Below, piece by piece: positions 9,630-17,221 of a stretch of 64,000 nt of DNA. The stretch is from Bradyrhizobium algeriense. Its GTDB lineage: Bacteria; Pseudomonadota; Alphaproteobacteria; Rhizobiales; Xanthobacteraceae. The notes under the pieces are model-generated. The model did not search any database, was not told the DNA's origin, and saw nothing but the letters and a program-made list of their open reading frames with translations. The stretch's first letter is position 1. Every line of letters begins with the position of its first letter. The stretch is from NCBI RefSeq assembly GCF_036924595.1, contig NZ_JAZHRV010000001.1, positions 3,782,001 to 3,846,000 on the forward strand. The letters are read 5' to 3'. Position numbers and translations under genes: made by a program.

Positions 9630-10706
9630 ATGGCGGAGCCGGACATTCGCAAGGGAATGCCGGCCGTCAAATTGTCGCGCGAGGAATTCGAAAAGCGCTA
9701 TCGCAGTCGCTTCGTCGATCCGGCCTTCCGGCCGCTGCAGCGCGAACTCGACGCCATCGTCGCGGCCGCGTGGGATGCCTATAGCCATTCGCGAAAGGCG
9801 CCGCACACCCGCAAGGCGGGTCCAGGGTTCAGCGATCCGGACTACGAGATTTCGGTGGACTGGCTCGCTGCGCGCGAGGCCATTCTTGAAGCGCAGCGGC
9901 GGCACGACGATGCGGCCACGCAGCCGCGCATACTCATCATCAACGGCTCGGCGCGCAGCGAGCACACCTGCCCCGGCGAGATGTCGAAGAGCTGGCGGCT
10001 GGTGAAGATCGCCGAGCCGGTGCTTGCCGGAATGGGATTCGCAGTCGACATCCTTGACCTGTCGCGGCTGACGTCGGAATACGGCCGGCAGATTCATCCC
10101 TGCAAGTCCTGCGTCTCCACCGCGATGCCGCTCTGTCACTGGCCCTGCAGTTGCTATCCGAACCACTCGCTGGGCCAGACCGACGACTGGATGAACGAGA
10201 TCTATCCGCTCTGGGTCGCCGCGCACGGCATCCTGATCGTCGCGCCGGTGAACTGGTATCACGCTCCGACCGCGCTGAAGGCGATGATGGACCGGCTGGT
10301 GTGCGCCGACGGCGGCAATCCCGACCCGACGTCGACGCACGGCAAGCACGCCGACCAGGCCAAGGCGCTGGAGCTGAAAGGCTGGCCCTATCCGCGCCAT
10401 CTGGCCGGGCGGCATTTCGGGCTCGTCGTGCACGGCGACAGCGCAGGCGCGGAGACATTGCGCCGCTCGCTTTCGGACTGGCTGACCGACATGGCGCTGA
10501 TCTCGGCCGGGCGGACCGGCGAAGCCGACGGCTATGTCGGCTACATGGAGCCCTACGCCACCTCGCACCAGGCGCTCGACGAGGACCGCGAGTTTCAGGA
10601 AGAGACGATCAACGTCGCCCGCGCGCTTGGTAATGCGGTGAAGCTCGCGCGCGCGGGGAAATTGGAGAATCCGGCGAAGGGTCTTGCGGAGCCCAAGCCA
10701 AAGTAG
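9630..10706 (+). CDS. NADPH-dependent FMN reductase-like flavoprotein
   Basis: 358 residues from the ATG (MAEPDIRKGMPAVKLS), chosen over an in-frame start 22 codons upstream because GAGAGG sits nine bases before it. An N-terminal extension of about 95 residues precedes a flavodoxin-like domain beginning ILIINGSARSEHTCPGEMS, the FMN phosphate loop. The strand LIVAPVNWYHAPTALKAMMD binds the FMN ring in this family. A cysteine-rich segment (PCKSCVSTAMPLCHWPCSC) between them is unusual and could bind metal or form disulfides. Probably an NAD(P)H:quinone or iron/azo-type reductase; the substrate is unknown. Confidence 0.85.
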   Translation: MAEPDIRKGMPAVKLSREEFEKRYRSRFVDPAFRPLQRELDAIVAAAWDAYSHSRKAPHTRKAGPGFSDPDYEISVDWLAAREAILEAQRRHDDAATQPRILIINGSARSEHTCPGEMSKSWRLVKIAEPVLAGMGFAVDILDLSRLTSEYGRQIHPCKSCVSTAMPLCHWPCSCYPNHSLGQTDDWMNEIYPLWVAAHGILIVAPVNWYHAPTALKAMMDRLVCADGGNPDPTSTHGKHADQAKALELKGWPYPRHLAGRHFGLVVHGDSAGAETLRRSLSDWLTDMALISAGRTGEADGYVGYMEPYATSHQALDEDREFQEETINVARALGNAVKLARAGKLENPAKGLAEPKPK

Positions 10707-10710
10707 CTTC

Positions 10711-10785
10711 GCAGGATGGGTGGAGCGATACCCGTCACCTCTCCGCGCAAGAAATGATGGGTTTCGCTGCGCACACCCATCCTAC
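10711..10785. repeat. REP-like palindromic repeat, copy 1
   Basis: Begins GCAGGATGGGTGGAGCG and ends CACACCCATCCTAC, with ATGATGGGTTTCGCTGCGC in the middle, so the two ends are complementary. A second, cleaner copy lies at 14374-14453. These are the dispersed GGATGGGTGGAGC palindromes I know from Bradyrhizobium and Rhodopseudomonas intergenic regions. It sits between two convergent genes. Confidence 0.75.
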
Positions 10786-10801
10786 ACGCCGTCCGCGACG
10801 T

Positions 10802-11653
10802 TTACTTCCCGTAACTATAAAACCCCTGCCCGGTCTTGCGGCCGAGATGGCCGGCGGCGACCATTTCCTTCAGCAGCGGCGCCGGGCGATATTTCGGATC
10901 GTTGAATCCCTCATAGAAGACTTCCATCACCGACAGCATGGTGTCGAGGCCGATCATATCGGCGAGCGCCAGCGGGCCGATCGGGTGGTTGCAGCCGAGC
11001 TTCATGCCGGCATCGAGATCTTCTGCCGTGGCGATGCCTTCCTGAAGCGCAAAGATCGCCTCGTTGATCATCGGGCACAGGATGCGGTTGACCGCAAAGC
11101 CCGGGCTGTTCTTCGCCGTGATGGATACCTTGCCGATCCGTTTTGAAAACGCTTCCGCCTTGGCATGGGTATCGTCCGACGTCTGCAAACCACGGATCAA
11201 CTCCAACAGCGCCATCAGCGGCACCGGATTGAAGAAGTGCAGGCCGATGAAGCGATCCGGCCGGTCGGTCGCGGCGGCGAGCTTGGTAATCGAGATCGAG
11301 GAGGTGTTGGTGGCGAGCAGCGCGCGCGGCTGCAGTTTTGCGCAGAGATCCTTCAGGATCTTCACCTTCAAATCTTCGTTTTCGGTCGCAGCCTCGATCA
11401 CGAGATCGCAGGTGGAGAACTTCGCGGTGTCCGTGCTCGTCGTGATCCGCGCCAGCGCGGCCTGCCGGTCGGCATCGGTCATCTTCTGCTTGTTGACCAG
11501 GCGCTCCAGGCTGTTGGACACGACCGACATGCCGCGCGTCAGCGCGGCATCCGAGATGTCGGTCATGACGACGGGAAGACCGGCGGCGGCGCACACCTGC
11601 GCGATGCCGTTGCCCATGGTGCCTGCGCCGACGATACCGATTGATTCGATCAT
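10802..11653 (-). CDS. hbd: 3-hydroxybutyryl-CoA dehydrogenase
   Basis: 283-residue NAD(P)-dependent dehydrogenase interconverting 3-hydroxybutyryl-CoA and acetoacetyl-CoA, in short-chain fatty acid, PHB or aromatic degradation. The Rossmann loop is at the extreme N-terminus (IGIVGAGTMGNGIAQVCA). The catalytic His is in IGLHFFNPVPLMALLE (near residue 140), with the conserved Ser/Asn of KNSPGFAVNRIL. The C-terminal helical domain is full length and ends KTGQGFYSYGK, the family signature. It is transcribed alone. The chain-length preference is inferred from overall resemblance. Confidence 0.93.
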   Translation of the reverse strand: MIESIGIVGAGTMGNGIAQVCAAAGLPVVMTDISDAALTRGMSVVSNSLERLVNKQKMTDADRQAALARITTSTDTAKFSTCDLVIEAATENEDLKVKILKDLCAKLQPRALLATNTSSISITKLAAATDRPDRFIGLHFFNPVPLMALLELIRGLQTSDDTHAKAEAFSKRIGKVSITAKNSPGFAVNRILCPMINEAIFALQEGIATAEDLDAGMKLGCNHPIGPLALADMIGLDTMLSVMEVFYEGFNDPKYRPAPLLKEMVAAGHLGRKTGQGFYSYGK

Positions 11654-11771
11654 GGGGATAACTCCGTTATTGATGCTGGTCGTACCGTTAGCAGAGTGCA
11701 GCGTCGATCGGTAGCCCGCAGCAATTAGCCCGCATCATCCGGCAATGCTTGTTTGATGGCGGACTGTACTC

Positions 11772-12314
11772 CTACACGCTCGGACTCAATGGGGCCGAGC
11801 GATCTATGAGACGGCCTTCCGTTTCCGGCTTGCCGGGCACAATAAACAGCCGATACCACTCGAAGTCCTTGCGCACCGAAATTTCGGCATCGGTCAGCTT
11901 GCCATCTTCGCCAAGGCTTAGCTGGTCAATGCCGAGATTTTGCGCCGCGGCGTAGATCCCATAATCGCCTGGCTCGATTTCCACGGACAACAACGGCTGG
12001 TCATCCACCACGGACATCACGTGAATCTTTCCACCTCTGGACGAAAAGTGTACACATGTAATCCGCTGCCACTCATCGGATGAGGGCGGCTGGCTGGTCG
12101 CGACGAGTTCGACCCAATGATCGTTCAGGTCTGCCTCCGTGCCAATCATTCGAAATGTCGGCGTGCCGGCAAAGCCTCTGGAGGACTTCTCTTTACTCCA
12201 GTTTGCATCATCGCTGACCGTGGCGGAGGGATCATCGCACACAACGATCTGGTAATGGCTTGCAAACAGCCGTCCGGCGCCAAGCAATCGATCTTCCATG
12301 GCTTCACCCAGCAA
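11772..12314 (-). CDS. Hypothetical protein, possible ComJ-like fold
   Basis: 180 residues, acidic, with no signal peptide or membrane segment; a second Met four codons in is an alternative start. I do not recognise it with confidence. The order of features (SHYQIVVCDD near residue 20, a Trp about 20 residues on, GFAGTPTFRMIG, then WVELVATSQPP and EIEPGDYGIYAAAQNLG) loosely recalls ComJ/Nin, the Bacillus inhibitor of the competence nuclease NucA. No NucA-like nuclease is in the window. It is 35 bases downstream of another small gene on the same strand, so the two probably form an operon. Coding support is a long open frame with sensible composition. Confidence 0.6.
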   Translation of the reverse strand: MLGEAMEDRLLGAGRLFASHYQIVVCDDPSATVSDDANWSKEKSSRGFAGTPTFRMIGTEADLNDHWVELVATSQPPSSDEWQRITCVHFSSRGGKIHVMSVVDDQPLLSVEIEPGDYGIYAAAQNLGIDQLSLGEDGKLTDAEISVRKDFEWYRLFIVPGKPETEGRLIDRSAPLSPSV

Positions 12315-12349
12315 CTGGCGAGCGTGCAGCCCGCATGAAGTGCCCGGTC

Positions 12350-12664
12350 TCAGGCGGCATTGGGATCGCCGAGCGCGCGATAGAGAACATGCCGAAGTTC
12401 AAACTGGTTGCAGCCACGCGACGCGATGTTGCCCCGATTGTCGGGAGCCTCAAGCTCCCACCCTTCCTCGATGTCTGACCAATAAAGCAACTTCCCGTCC
12501 AGAACCGCCACGGCAACGACAAATCCTTGAGGCCGGTCGTTCACGCCCACTATGCGCGGATCGATCAACGCGCGTTCGAGTGCTGTTCGATGGTTGCTGT
12601 GCAGCGATTGCATATCTGCTGCGAGCCGATTTTTTACCTCGGAAATTTCGAACTCACGCGACAT
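12350..12664 (-). CDS. Hypothetical protein paired with the 11772 gene
   Basis: 104 residues, cytosolic by composition, family not recognised. It contains a helical N-terminus (EVKNRLAADMQSLHSNHRTALERAL) and a beta-rich core with a Trp-rich turn (LLYWSDIEEGWELEAPD), followed by a helix (QFELRHVLYRALGD). It is the upstream member of a two-gene minus-strand unit and lies about 225 bases from the IS110 transposase stop. Small acidic paired proteins beside mobile DNA are often immunity proteins or modulators, but nothing in the sequence proves that here. Confidence 0.55.
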   Translation of the reverse strand: MSREFEISEVKNRLAADMQSLHSNHRTALERALIDPRIVGVNDRPQGFVVAVAVLDGKLLYWSDIEEGWELEAPDNRGNIASRGCNQFELRHVLYRALGDPNAA

Positions 12665-12890
12665 TGGACCTGCCGTTCTGCCAAAGGCGTAGGACCTCCT
12701 AGGGCTTGGTCAAGGGGCTTTCGTTCTTTGGGTGACAAGCGTAGCGCCGTGCTCGCCGCCGTCCAGGACGCTTCGCGCCGGCTACGCCGGTGCCGATGGC
12801 ATCCTGGACAGCGGCTGTGCGCGGCGCTGTTGGGTTCGGCAGGTCGGGACGAAGGAATGGTCGCAAGCGGCCGAACAAAGGAATGAGGCT

Positions 12891-14150
12891 TTACGGCGTG
12901 GCGACGGTCTGAGCACTCCTCTGGTCTGCCTCATACAGGATCCGGTGGGTGAGCGTCGCGCACAGGGCGGAAAGCAAGCGATCAGCCACACCACGCAAAG
13001 CACGCGCATGGCCATGGCCGCGCTGCCGCAAGGCGTCGTAGCGTCGCCGAGCGGCTGCGTCGCGCTGGATGGCGACGCGTGACCAGTGATGGACCGCAGT
13101 CTGCAGCCGCTTGTTGCAGGCGAGGCGCCGGATCACGAAGCGTTGCTTGCCGCTTTGCCGTGTTACCGGAGCAACCCCTGCCAGAGCACGCAAGGCGTGA
13201 TAATCTCGTGCCTGCAGCGGTTGCGCTGCTTCGGTGAGCAGTGTGGCGAGAACAATCCTGCCGATTCCCGGCCAGGAGCGCAGGATTGCCACGTCACACT
13301 GCTCATGGCTCTGCCCCGACGAGTTCTCCTCATCCTGTGCTGCGAGGCTGTCGCAAAGGCCGTCCAGGGCGGCGCCGGCTTCCTTGATCTGCTGATTGAT
13401 CAGGTGCATGCGCGCCACAAGACTGCGGATATGGACGCACGCGGCCTCCCTGGTACCTGGTGCGACGAACAAGGCCGCCTTGCGCAAGGTCTGCAGCACG
13501 GTGGTGGCGTCGAGACGGCGGATGCGATGCTCCTTGAGGATGCGCGCAATCGCCTTCTCCGATACCTTGGCGGCCGCAGCGGGGGTCGGCACCTTCTGCC
13601 ACAGCGCCAGGAACCAATCATCTGCGACATCGTCGGTCAGTTCGGCCGCTTGCGGATAATAACGCCATAGCTGCTGGCGCAGGCGATTGGCCAGACGCGT
13701 CCGTTCCTGCAGCAGTTCATCCATAAGGCGCGACCACTCGCGCAGTTCGATCACCGTCGGATCGTCGGTGGCAAGCTGCCGGAAGGCTTTCCGATCGGTG
13801 CGCAACGAGTCGCCGAGGACAAGAGCGTCACGGCTGTCATCCTTGGCGCCTGCGACCGTGAAGCGATCACGGAAGCGATCGAGTTGCTTGGGATTGATGG
13901 CAAAGACCGTAAACCCGTGCTCGAGCAGCATCTCCACCACGGGACCGTGCGGCATCTCGATCGCGACGGCGATCCGCCCCGGCGCGGCCTTGGTCTTCTC
14001 AAGCAGCCAGTCTCGCAGCTCCGTCAAGCCGGCTCCGCCATGGACGAACTCCCGCTCGCCCACGCGTCTTCCTTCGGCATCCAACAGGCAAACGCGATGG
14101 TTCTGCGTTGCCCAGTCGATCCCGACAAACCAATGCACATCCTCGACCAT
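12891..14150 (-). CDS. IS110-family transposase (DEDD bridge recombinase)
   Basis: 419 residues with the two IS110 domains. The N-terminal DEDD/RuvC-like domain begins FVGIDWATQNHRVCLLD, giving the first Asp at residue 12; VAIEMPHGPVVEMLL supplies the Glu and VAGAKDDSRDALVLGD the paired Asp residues. The C-terminal Transposase_20 domain has SWPGIGRIVLATLL (helix-hairpin-helix-like) and LAGVAPVTRQSGKQR, carrying the Ser that acts as nucleophile in characterised members. No stop or frameshift interrupts it, so the enzyme looks intact. IS110 recombinases use a structured RNA from the element's own non-coding end to choose target and donor DNA; see the leader at 14151-14370. Confidence 0.95.
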   Translation of the reverse strand: MVEDVHWFVGIDWATQNHRVCLLDAEGRRVGEREFVHGGAGLTELRDWLLEKTKAAPGRIAVAIEMPHGPVVEMLLEHGFTVFAINPKQLDRFRDRFTVAGAKDDSRDALVLGDSLRTDRKAFRQLATDDPTVIELREWSRLMDELLQERTRLANRLRQQLWRYYPQAAELTDDVADDWFLALWQKVPTPAAAAKVSEKAIARILKEHRIRRLDATTVLQTLRKAALFVAPGTREAACVHIRSLVARMHLINQQIKEAGAALDGLCDSLAAQDEENSSGQSHEQCDVAILRSWPGIGRIVLATLLTEAAQPLQARDYHALRALAGVAPVTRQSGKQRFVIRRLACNKRLQTAVHHWSRVAIQRDAAARRRYDALRQRGHGHARALRGVADRLLSALCATLTHRILYEADQRSAQTVATP

Positions 14151-14370
14151 TGCTCGACCTCCTCGCTTGCGAAGCGGGCCACTGCGATCCCGATCGATCC
14201 CTGTACTGGCGCTCTTGGCGCAAACCTCCTAGTGGATCTCGATCGCAGCCGCTCCACCGGGGCGCGGGTCCTACGCAGGTGCTCATGGCACAGATGGGTC
14301 AGGCGGCTCCCGGCGGATCGGCCCGTGCGACCAGTCTACATCTCCAGACTAGTGCCGAACGCTCAAAAGG
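14151..14370 (-). ncRNA. Candidate IS110 bridge RNA leader
   Basis: About 220 non-coding bases lie between the transposase start and the REP-like repeat, the place where IS110-group elements encode their bridge RNA. It can fold: CTGCGATC (14182-14189) pairs with GATCGCAG (14241-14248), GATCC (14196-14200) with GGATC (14234-14238), and GCGC (14209-14212) with GCGC (14218-14221), leaving large internal loops. CGCTT/AAGCG near 14164-14176 makes a separate small hairpin close to the start codon. Expression and loop-target matching are not shown; this is inference from position and foldability. Confidence 0.45.
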
Positions 14371-14373
14371 GTA

Positions 14374-14453
14374 CAGGATGGGTGGAGCGCAGCGAAACCC
14401 ATCATCGTTCTACGCCGCCATTGATGGGCATCGCTTCGCTCCACCCATCCTAC
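14374..14453. repeat. REP-like palindromic repeat, copy 2
   Basis: AGGATGGGTGGAGCG at one end and CGCTCCACCCATCCTAC-like sequence at the other, with GAAACCCATCAT and ATTGATGGGCATCG forming inner complementary arms. It matches the copy at 10711-10785 in its outer arms and abuts the IS110 leader on one side and the gor stop codon on the other. Confidence 0.75.
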
Positions 14454-14461
14454 GGCCCCGC

Positions 14462-15847
14462 CTACTCCGCCGCCTGGCGTACATGCCTTGCCGTCGGCGT
14501 CCGCATCGTCACCAGCTCTTCCGCCGCTGTCGGATGCAGCGCGATCGTCGCGTCGAAATCGGCTTTCGTCGCTTTCATCTTCACCGCGATTGCAACCGCC
14601 TGGACGATTTCAGCCGCCGTGTCGCCGACGATGTGGCAGCCGAGCACGCGGTCCGTCATGCCATCGACCACGAGCTTCATCAGCACGCGGGTGTCGCGGC
14701 CGGACATCGTCGCCTTGATCGGGCGGAAATCGGCCTTGTAGATATCGACGTGACTGAATTGCGCCCGGGCCTCGGCTTCGGTCAGGCCGACGGTGCCGAC
14801 CTCGGGCTGCGAGAATACAGCCGTCGGGATAGTCGCGTGATCGACCTGGACGGGACGCTTGCCGAACACGGTGTCGGCGAAGGCATGGCCCTCGCGGATC
14901 GCCACCGGCGTCAAATTGAGACGATGGGTGACGTCGCCGATCGCATAGATGTTGTCGACCGAGGTTTTGGACCATTCATCGACGGCGATGCCACCATTCG
15001 CCGGATTGATGGCGACGCCGGCCTTCTCGAGCCCGAGATTGGCGACGTTCGGGTGCCGGCCGATGGCGAACATCACCTTGTCGGACGCAATGCTCGAACC
15101 GCTCGACAAATGGGTCGTCAATTCGTTGCCGTGCCTGTCCACTTTATCGATGGTGCAGCCGGTGATGATGGTGATGCCCTGCTTCTCCATTTCGGCGCGC
15201 ACGTGCTTGCGGACATCCTCGTCGAAACCGCGCAAAATGTTGTCGCCGCGATAGATCACGGTCACGTCGGAACCGTAGCCGGCAAAAATGCCGGCGAATT
15301 CCAGCGCGATATAGCCGCCGCCCTGGATCACGATACGCTTCGGCAATTCGGTGAGATGAAACGCCTCGTTCGAGGAGATGACGTGCTCGATGCCGGGGAT
15401 TTCCCGCCCGTGGTTGGGCGCGCCGCCGGTCGCGATCAGGATGTATTTCGCAGTGACCTTCTCGCCGGTCATCAGCTGCAGCGTGTGGGCGTCTTCGAGC
15501 ACCGCGCGGGTCTTTGCGATGCGCGCGCCTGATTTCTCAACATTGGCGGCGTAGGCGGCTTCCAGCCGGGCAATCTCCTTGTCCTTGTTGGCGACCAGCG
15601 TCGGCCAGTCGAAGGAGACGTCCGATATGGTCCAGCCGAAACCGGCGGCGTCCGCGATCTCGTGGCGGACGTGCGAGCCGAGCACGAACAGCTTTTTCGG
15701 CACGCAACCGCGGATCACGCAGGTGCCGCCCATCCGATATTCTTCGGCGACCATGACCTTGGCGCCATGGTTGGCTGCGATGCGGGCGGCGCGAACGCCG
15801 CCCGAACCACCGCCGATGACGAACAGATCGACGTCGAACTCAGCCAT
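14462..15847 (-). CDS. gor: Glutathione-disulfide reductase
   Basis: FAD- and NADPH-dependent enzyme that regenerates reduced glutathione in the cytosol. 461 residues, normal length. The FAD loop is DLFVIGGGSGGVRAARIA near residue 7; the redox-active disulfide is CVIRGCVPKK near 42-51; the NADPH-domain loop is IQGGGYIALEFAG; the FAD-binding YAIGDVTHRL and the C-terminal catalytic HPTAAEE (the His of the His-Glu pair) are present. The lack of an N-terminal extension and the YIALEFAG pattern separate it from mercuric reductase and lipoamide dehydrogenase. It shares strand with the DUF2059 gene upstream, separated by a hairpin. Confidence 0.95.
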   Translation of the reverse strand: MAEFDVDLFVIGGGSGGVRAARIAANHGAKVMVAEEYRMGGTCVIRGCVPKKLFVLGSHVRHEIADAAGFGWTISDVSFDWPTLVANKDKEIARLEAAYAANVEKSGARIAKTRAVLEDAHTLQLMTGEKVTAKYILIATGGAPNHGREIPGIEHVISSNEAFHLTELPKRIVIQGGGYIALEFAGIFAGYGSDVTVIYRGDNILRGFDEDVRKHVRAEMEKQGITIITGCTIDKVDRHGNELTTHLSSGSSIASDKVMFAIGRHPNVANLGLEKAGVAINPANGGIAVDEWSKTSVDNIYAIGDVTHRLNLTPVAIREGHAFADTVFGKRPVQVDHATIPTAVFSQPEVGTVGLTEAEARAQFSHVDIYKADFRPIKATMSGRDTRVLMKLVVDGMTDRVLGCHIVGDTAAEIVQAVAIAVKMKATKADFDATIALHPTAAEELVTMRTPTARHVRQAAE

Positions 15848-15884
15848 CTCAACCCCGCCCGAAGTCGCCTCTGGTTTCTCTTTT

Positions 15885-15945
15885 TGTTTGACGCGTTTTC
15901 TTTACGCGAACCGGAAGTCCACCCTCGGATCAAGTCCGAGGGCAT
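15885..15945. repeat. Intergenic repeat with a strong hairpin
   Basis: CCCTCGGA (15923-15930) and TCCGAGGG (15936-15943) make an 8-base stem after the DUF2059 gene (minus strand). The neighbouring GACGCGTTTTCTTTACGCGA/GAACCGGAAG wording is an inverted partial copy of the element at 5268-5320. It may stop transcription between the DUF2059 gene and gor, although no T-run follows. Confidence 0.5.
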
Positions 15946-15958
15946 GCTTCGCTAAAGA

Positions 15959-16498
15959 TCAGATTTCCTTGCCGCGCTTCTTCATCTCGGCGCGGAACTG
16001 GCCGTTGATGGTTTCGGCAAATTGCTGCGCCCACTGGTTCATGTAGGACATGCTGAACTGGATGGCACGGGGCTCGCTCGAGAGCAGCTTCTGGCCGAGC
16101 GGCGACTTGTAGAAGGTGACGAGGTCCTTCAGCTCCTGCTCGGTGAACTCGTTGGCGTAGACCTGCGCCATGCCCTCGCCGATTTCCTTCTCGCGGCCGG
16201 CGAGAGTCTTGGCAACGATCACGGCGACCTCGTTGAGGTCCTTCTGATAGTTCAGATTGCTCTGCATCAGCACGTTCTTGGTCTGCTCGACGAGATTGGG
16301 AACGGCGTTGGCATACATCGCGCTCGCGTTCTTCATCGCCAGGATTTCCTTGGCGGCGGCGAGCGCCGCCGGCGAGCCGGGCTTGAGTGGCGCCGTCGCG
16401 GCGGGTGCATTTTTCTGCTGCGCGTCGGCCGGAACGGCGGTCAGGGCCAGTCCGACTGCGAGGCCGGCCGCCGACAAAATCCGTGAAAGGCTCTTCAT
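15959..16498 (-). CDS. DUF2059 domain-containing exported protein
   Basis: 179 residues with a Sec signal peptide (SRILSAAGLAVGLALTAVPADA, cleavage after ADA). The mature part is all-helical and contains the DUF2059 pattern FTEQELKDLVTFYKSPLGQKLL in its second half, preceded by LVEQTKNVLMQSNLNY. Family members are periplasmic helical proteins of unknown function. The gene precedes gor and follows rpiA on the same strand, 24 bases from the rpiA stop, so it may be cotranscribed with rpiA. Confidence 0.9.
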   Translation of the reverse strand: MKSLSRILSAAGLAVGLALTAVPADAQQKNAPAATAPLKPGSPAALAAAKEILAMKNASAMYANAVPNLVEQTKNVLMQSNLNYQKDLNEVAVIVAKTLAGREKEIGEGMAQVYANEFTEQELKDLVTFYKSPLGQKLLSSEPRAIQFSMSYMNQWAQQFAETINGQFRAEMKKRGKEI

Positions 16499-16522
16499 TC
16501 CAATTCTCCTCGATTACCGGCG

Positions 16523-17221
16523 TTACCGCCGCTCAACTACGCGAATTCCCTGGGCACCTGCCAGGACGGCGGTGCTGGCCAGGCCAATGAACAACCCGTG
16601 TTCGACGACACCCGGGATCAGGCTCAAGAGGCCCGCCAGACGCGGCGCATCCGTGATGCGCCCGAGATGGGCATCGACAATCCAGTGGCCGCCATCGGTG
16701 ACAAAAAAGTGGCCGTCCTTGCCCTTGCGGAGCCCCATTTGCCCGGAAACGCCGCTTTGAGCAAATGCCGTGGCCATGGCCCGCTGGGTTGCGGCCAGCC
16801 CGAACGGAATTACCTCCACAGGTAGGGGGAAACGGCCGAGAACATCGACCCATTTGGTATCGTCGGCAATCACGATCATGCGATCGGAGGCCGCCGCCAC
16901 GATCTTCTCCCGCAACAGCGCGCCGCCGCCGCCCTTGATCAGGTTCAGCGCGCCATCGAGTTCGTCGGCGCCGTCGACGGTGAGATCGAGCCGGTCGACT
17001 TCATCGAGCGTCGTCAGCGGAATATTGCACGCTTCGGCCTGGGCGCGGGTCGCTTCCGATGTCGGTACGCCCACCACGCGTAACCCGCCGGCAACCCTCT
17101 GGCCGAGCAGGTCGACGAAATGCCTGGCGGTCGAGCCGGTGCCGAGCCCGAGCTTCATGCCGTCCTGCACGTGCTCCAGCGCCTGTGCCGCCGCCTGCCG
17201 TTTAAGTCCATCCATATCCAC
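16523..17221 (-). CDS. rpiA: Ribose-5-phosphate isomerase A
   Basis: Interconverts ribose 5-phosphate and ribulose 5-phosphate in the pentose phosphate pathway. 232 residues. The phosphate loop [14 protein letters not shown] (near residue 27), the active-site [11 protein letters not shown] (about 82-92) and [14 protein letters not shown] (about 95-108, catalytic Glu/Lys) are intact. An ATG at codon 3 is an alternative start. The gene begins inside the last 67 bases of the SDR gene upstream, which implies coupling. It is followed closely by the DUF2059 gene. Confidence 0.96.
   Translation of the reverse strand: MDMDGLKRQAAAQALEHVQDGMKLGLGTGSTARHFVDLLGQRVAGGLRVVGVPTSEATRAQAEACNIPLTTLDEVDRLDLTVDGADELDGALNLIKGGGGALLREKIVAAASDRMIVIADDTKWVDVLGRFPLPVEVIPFGLAATQRAMATAFAQSGVSGQMGLRKGKDGHFFVTDGGHWIVDAHLGRITDAPRLAGLLSLIPGVVEHGLFIGLASTAVLAGAQGIRVVERR

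Larger units (their letters stand above)
12700..14371 (-). mobile_element. IS110-family insertion sequence, ends approximate
   Basis: One transposase gene with a ~220-base untranslated leader and a ~190-base downstream segment. IS110 elements lack long terminal inverted repeats, so the ends cannot be fixed from one copy. The leader side probably ends just before the REP-like palindrome at 14374. The downstream side contains GTCCAGGA (12761-12768) and TCCTGGAC (12802-12809) as the arms of a hairpin with an inner CCGGC/GCCGG stem. The exact boundaries are inference. Confidence 0.6.
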
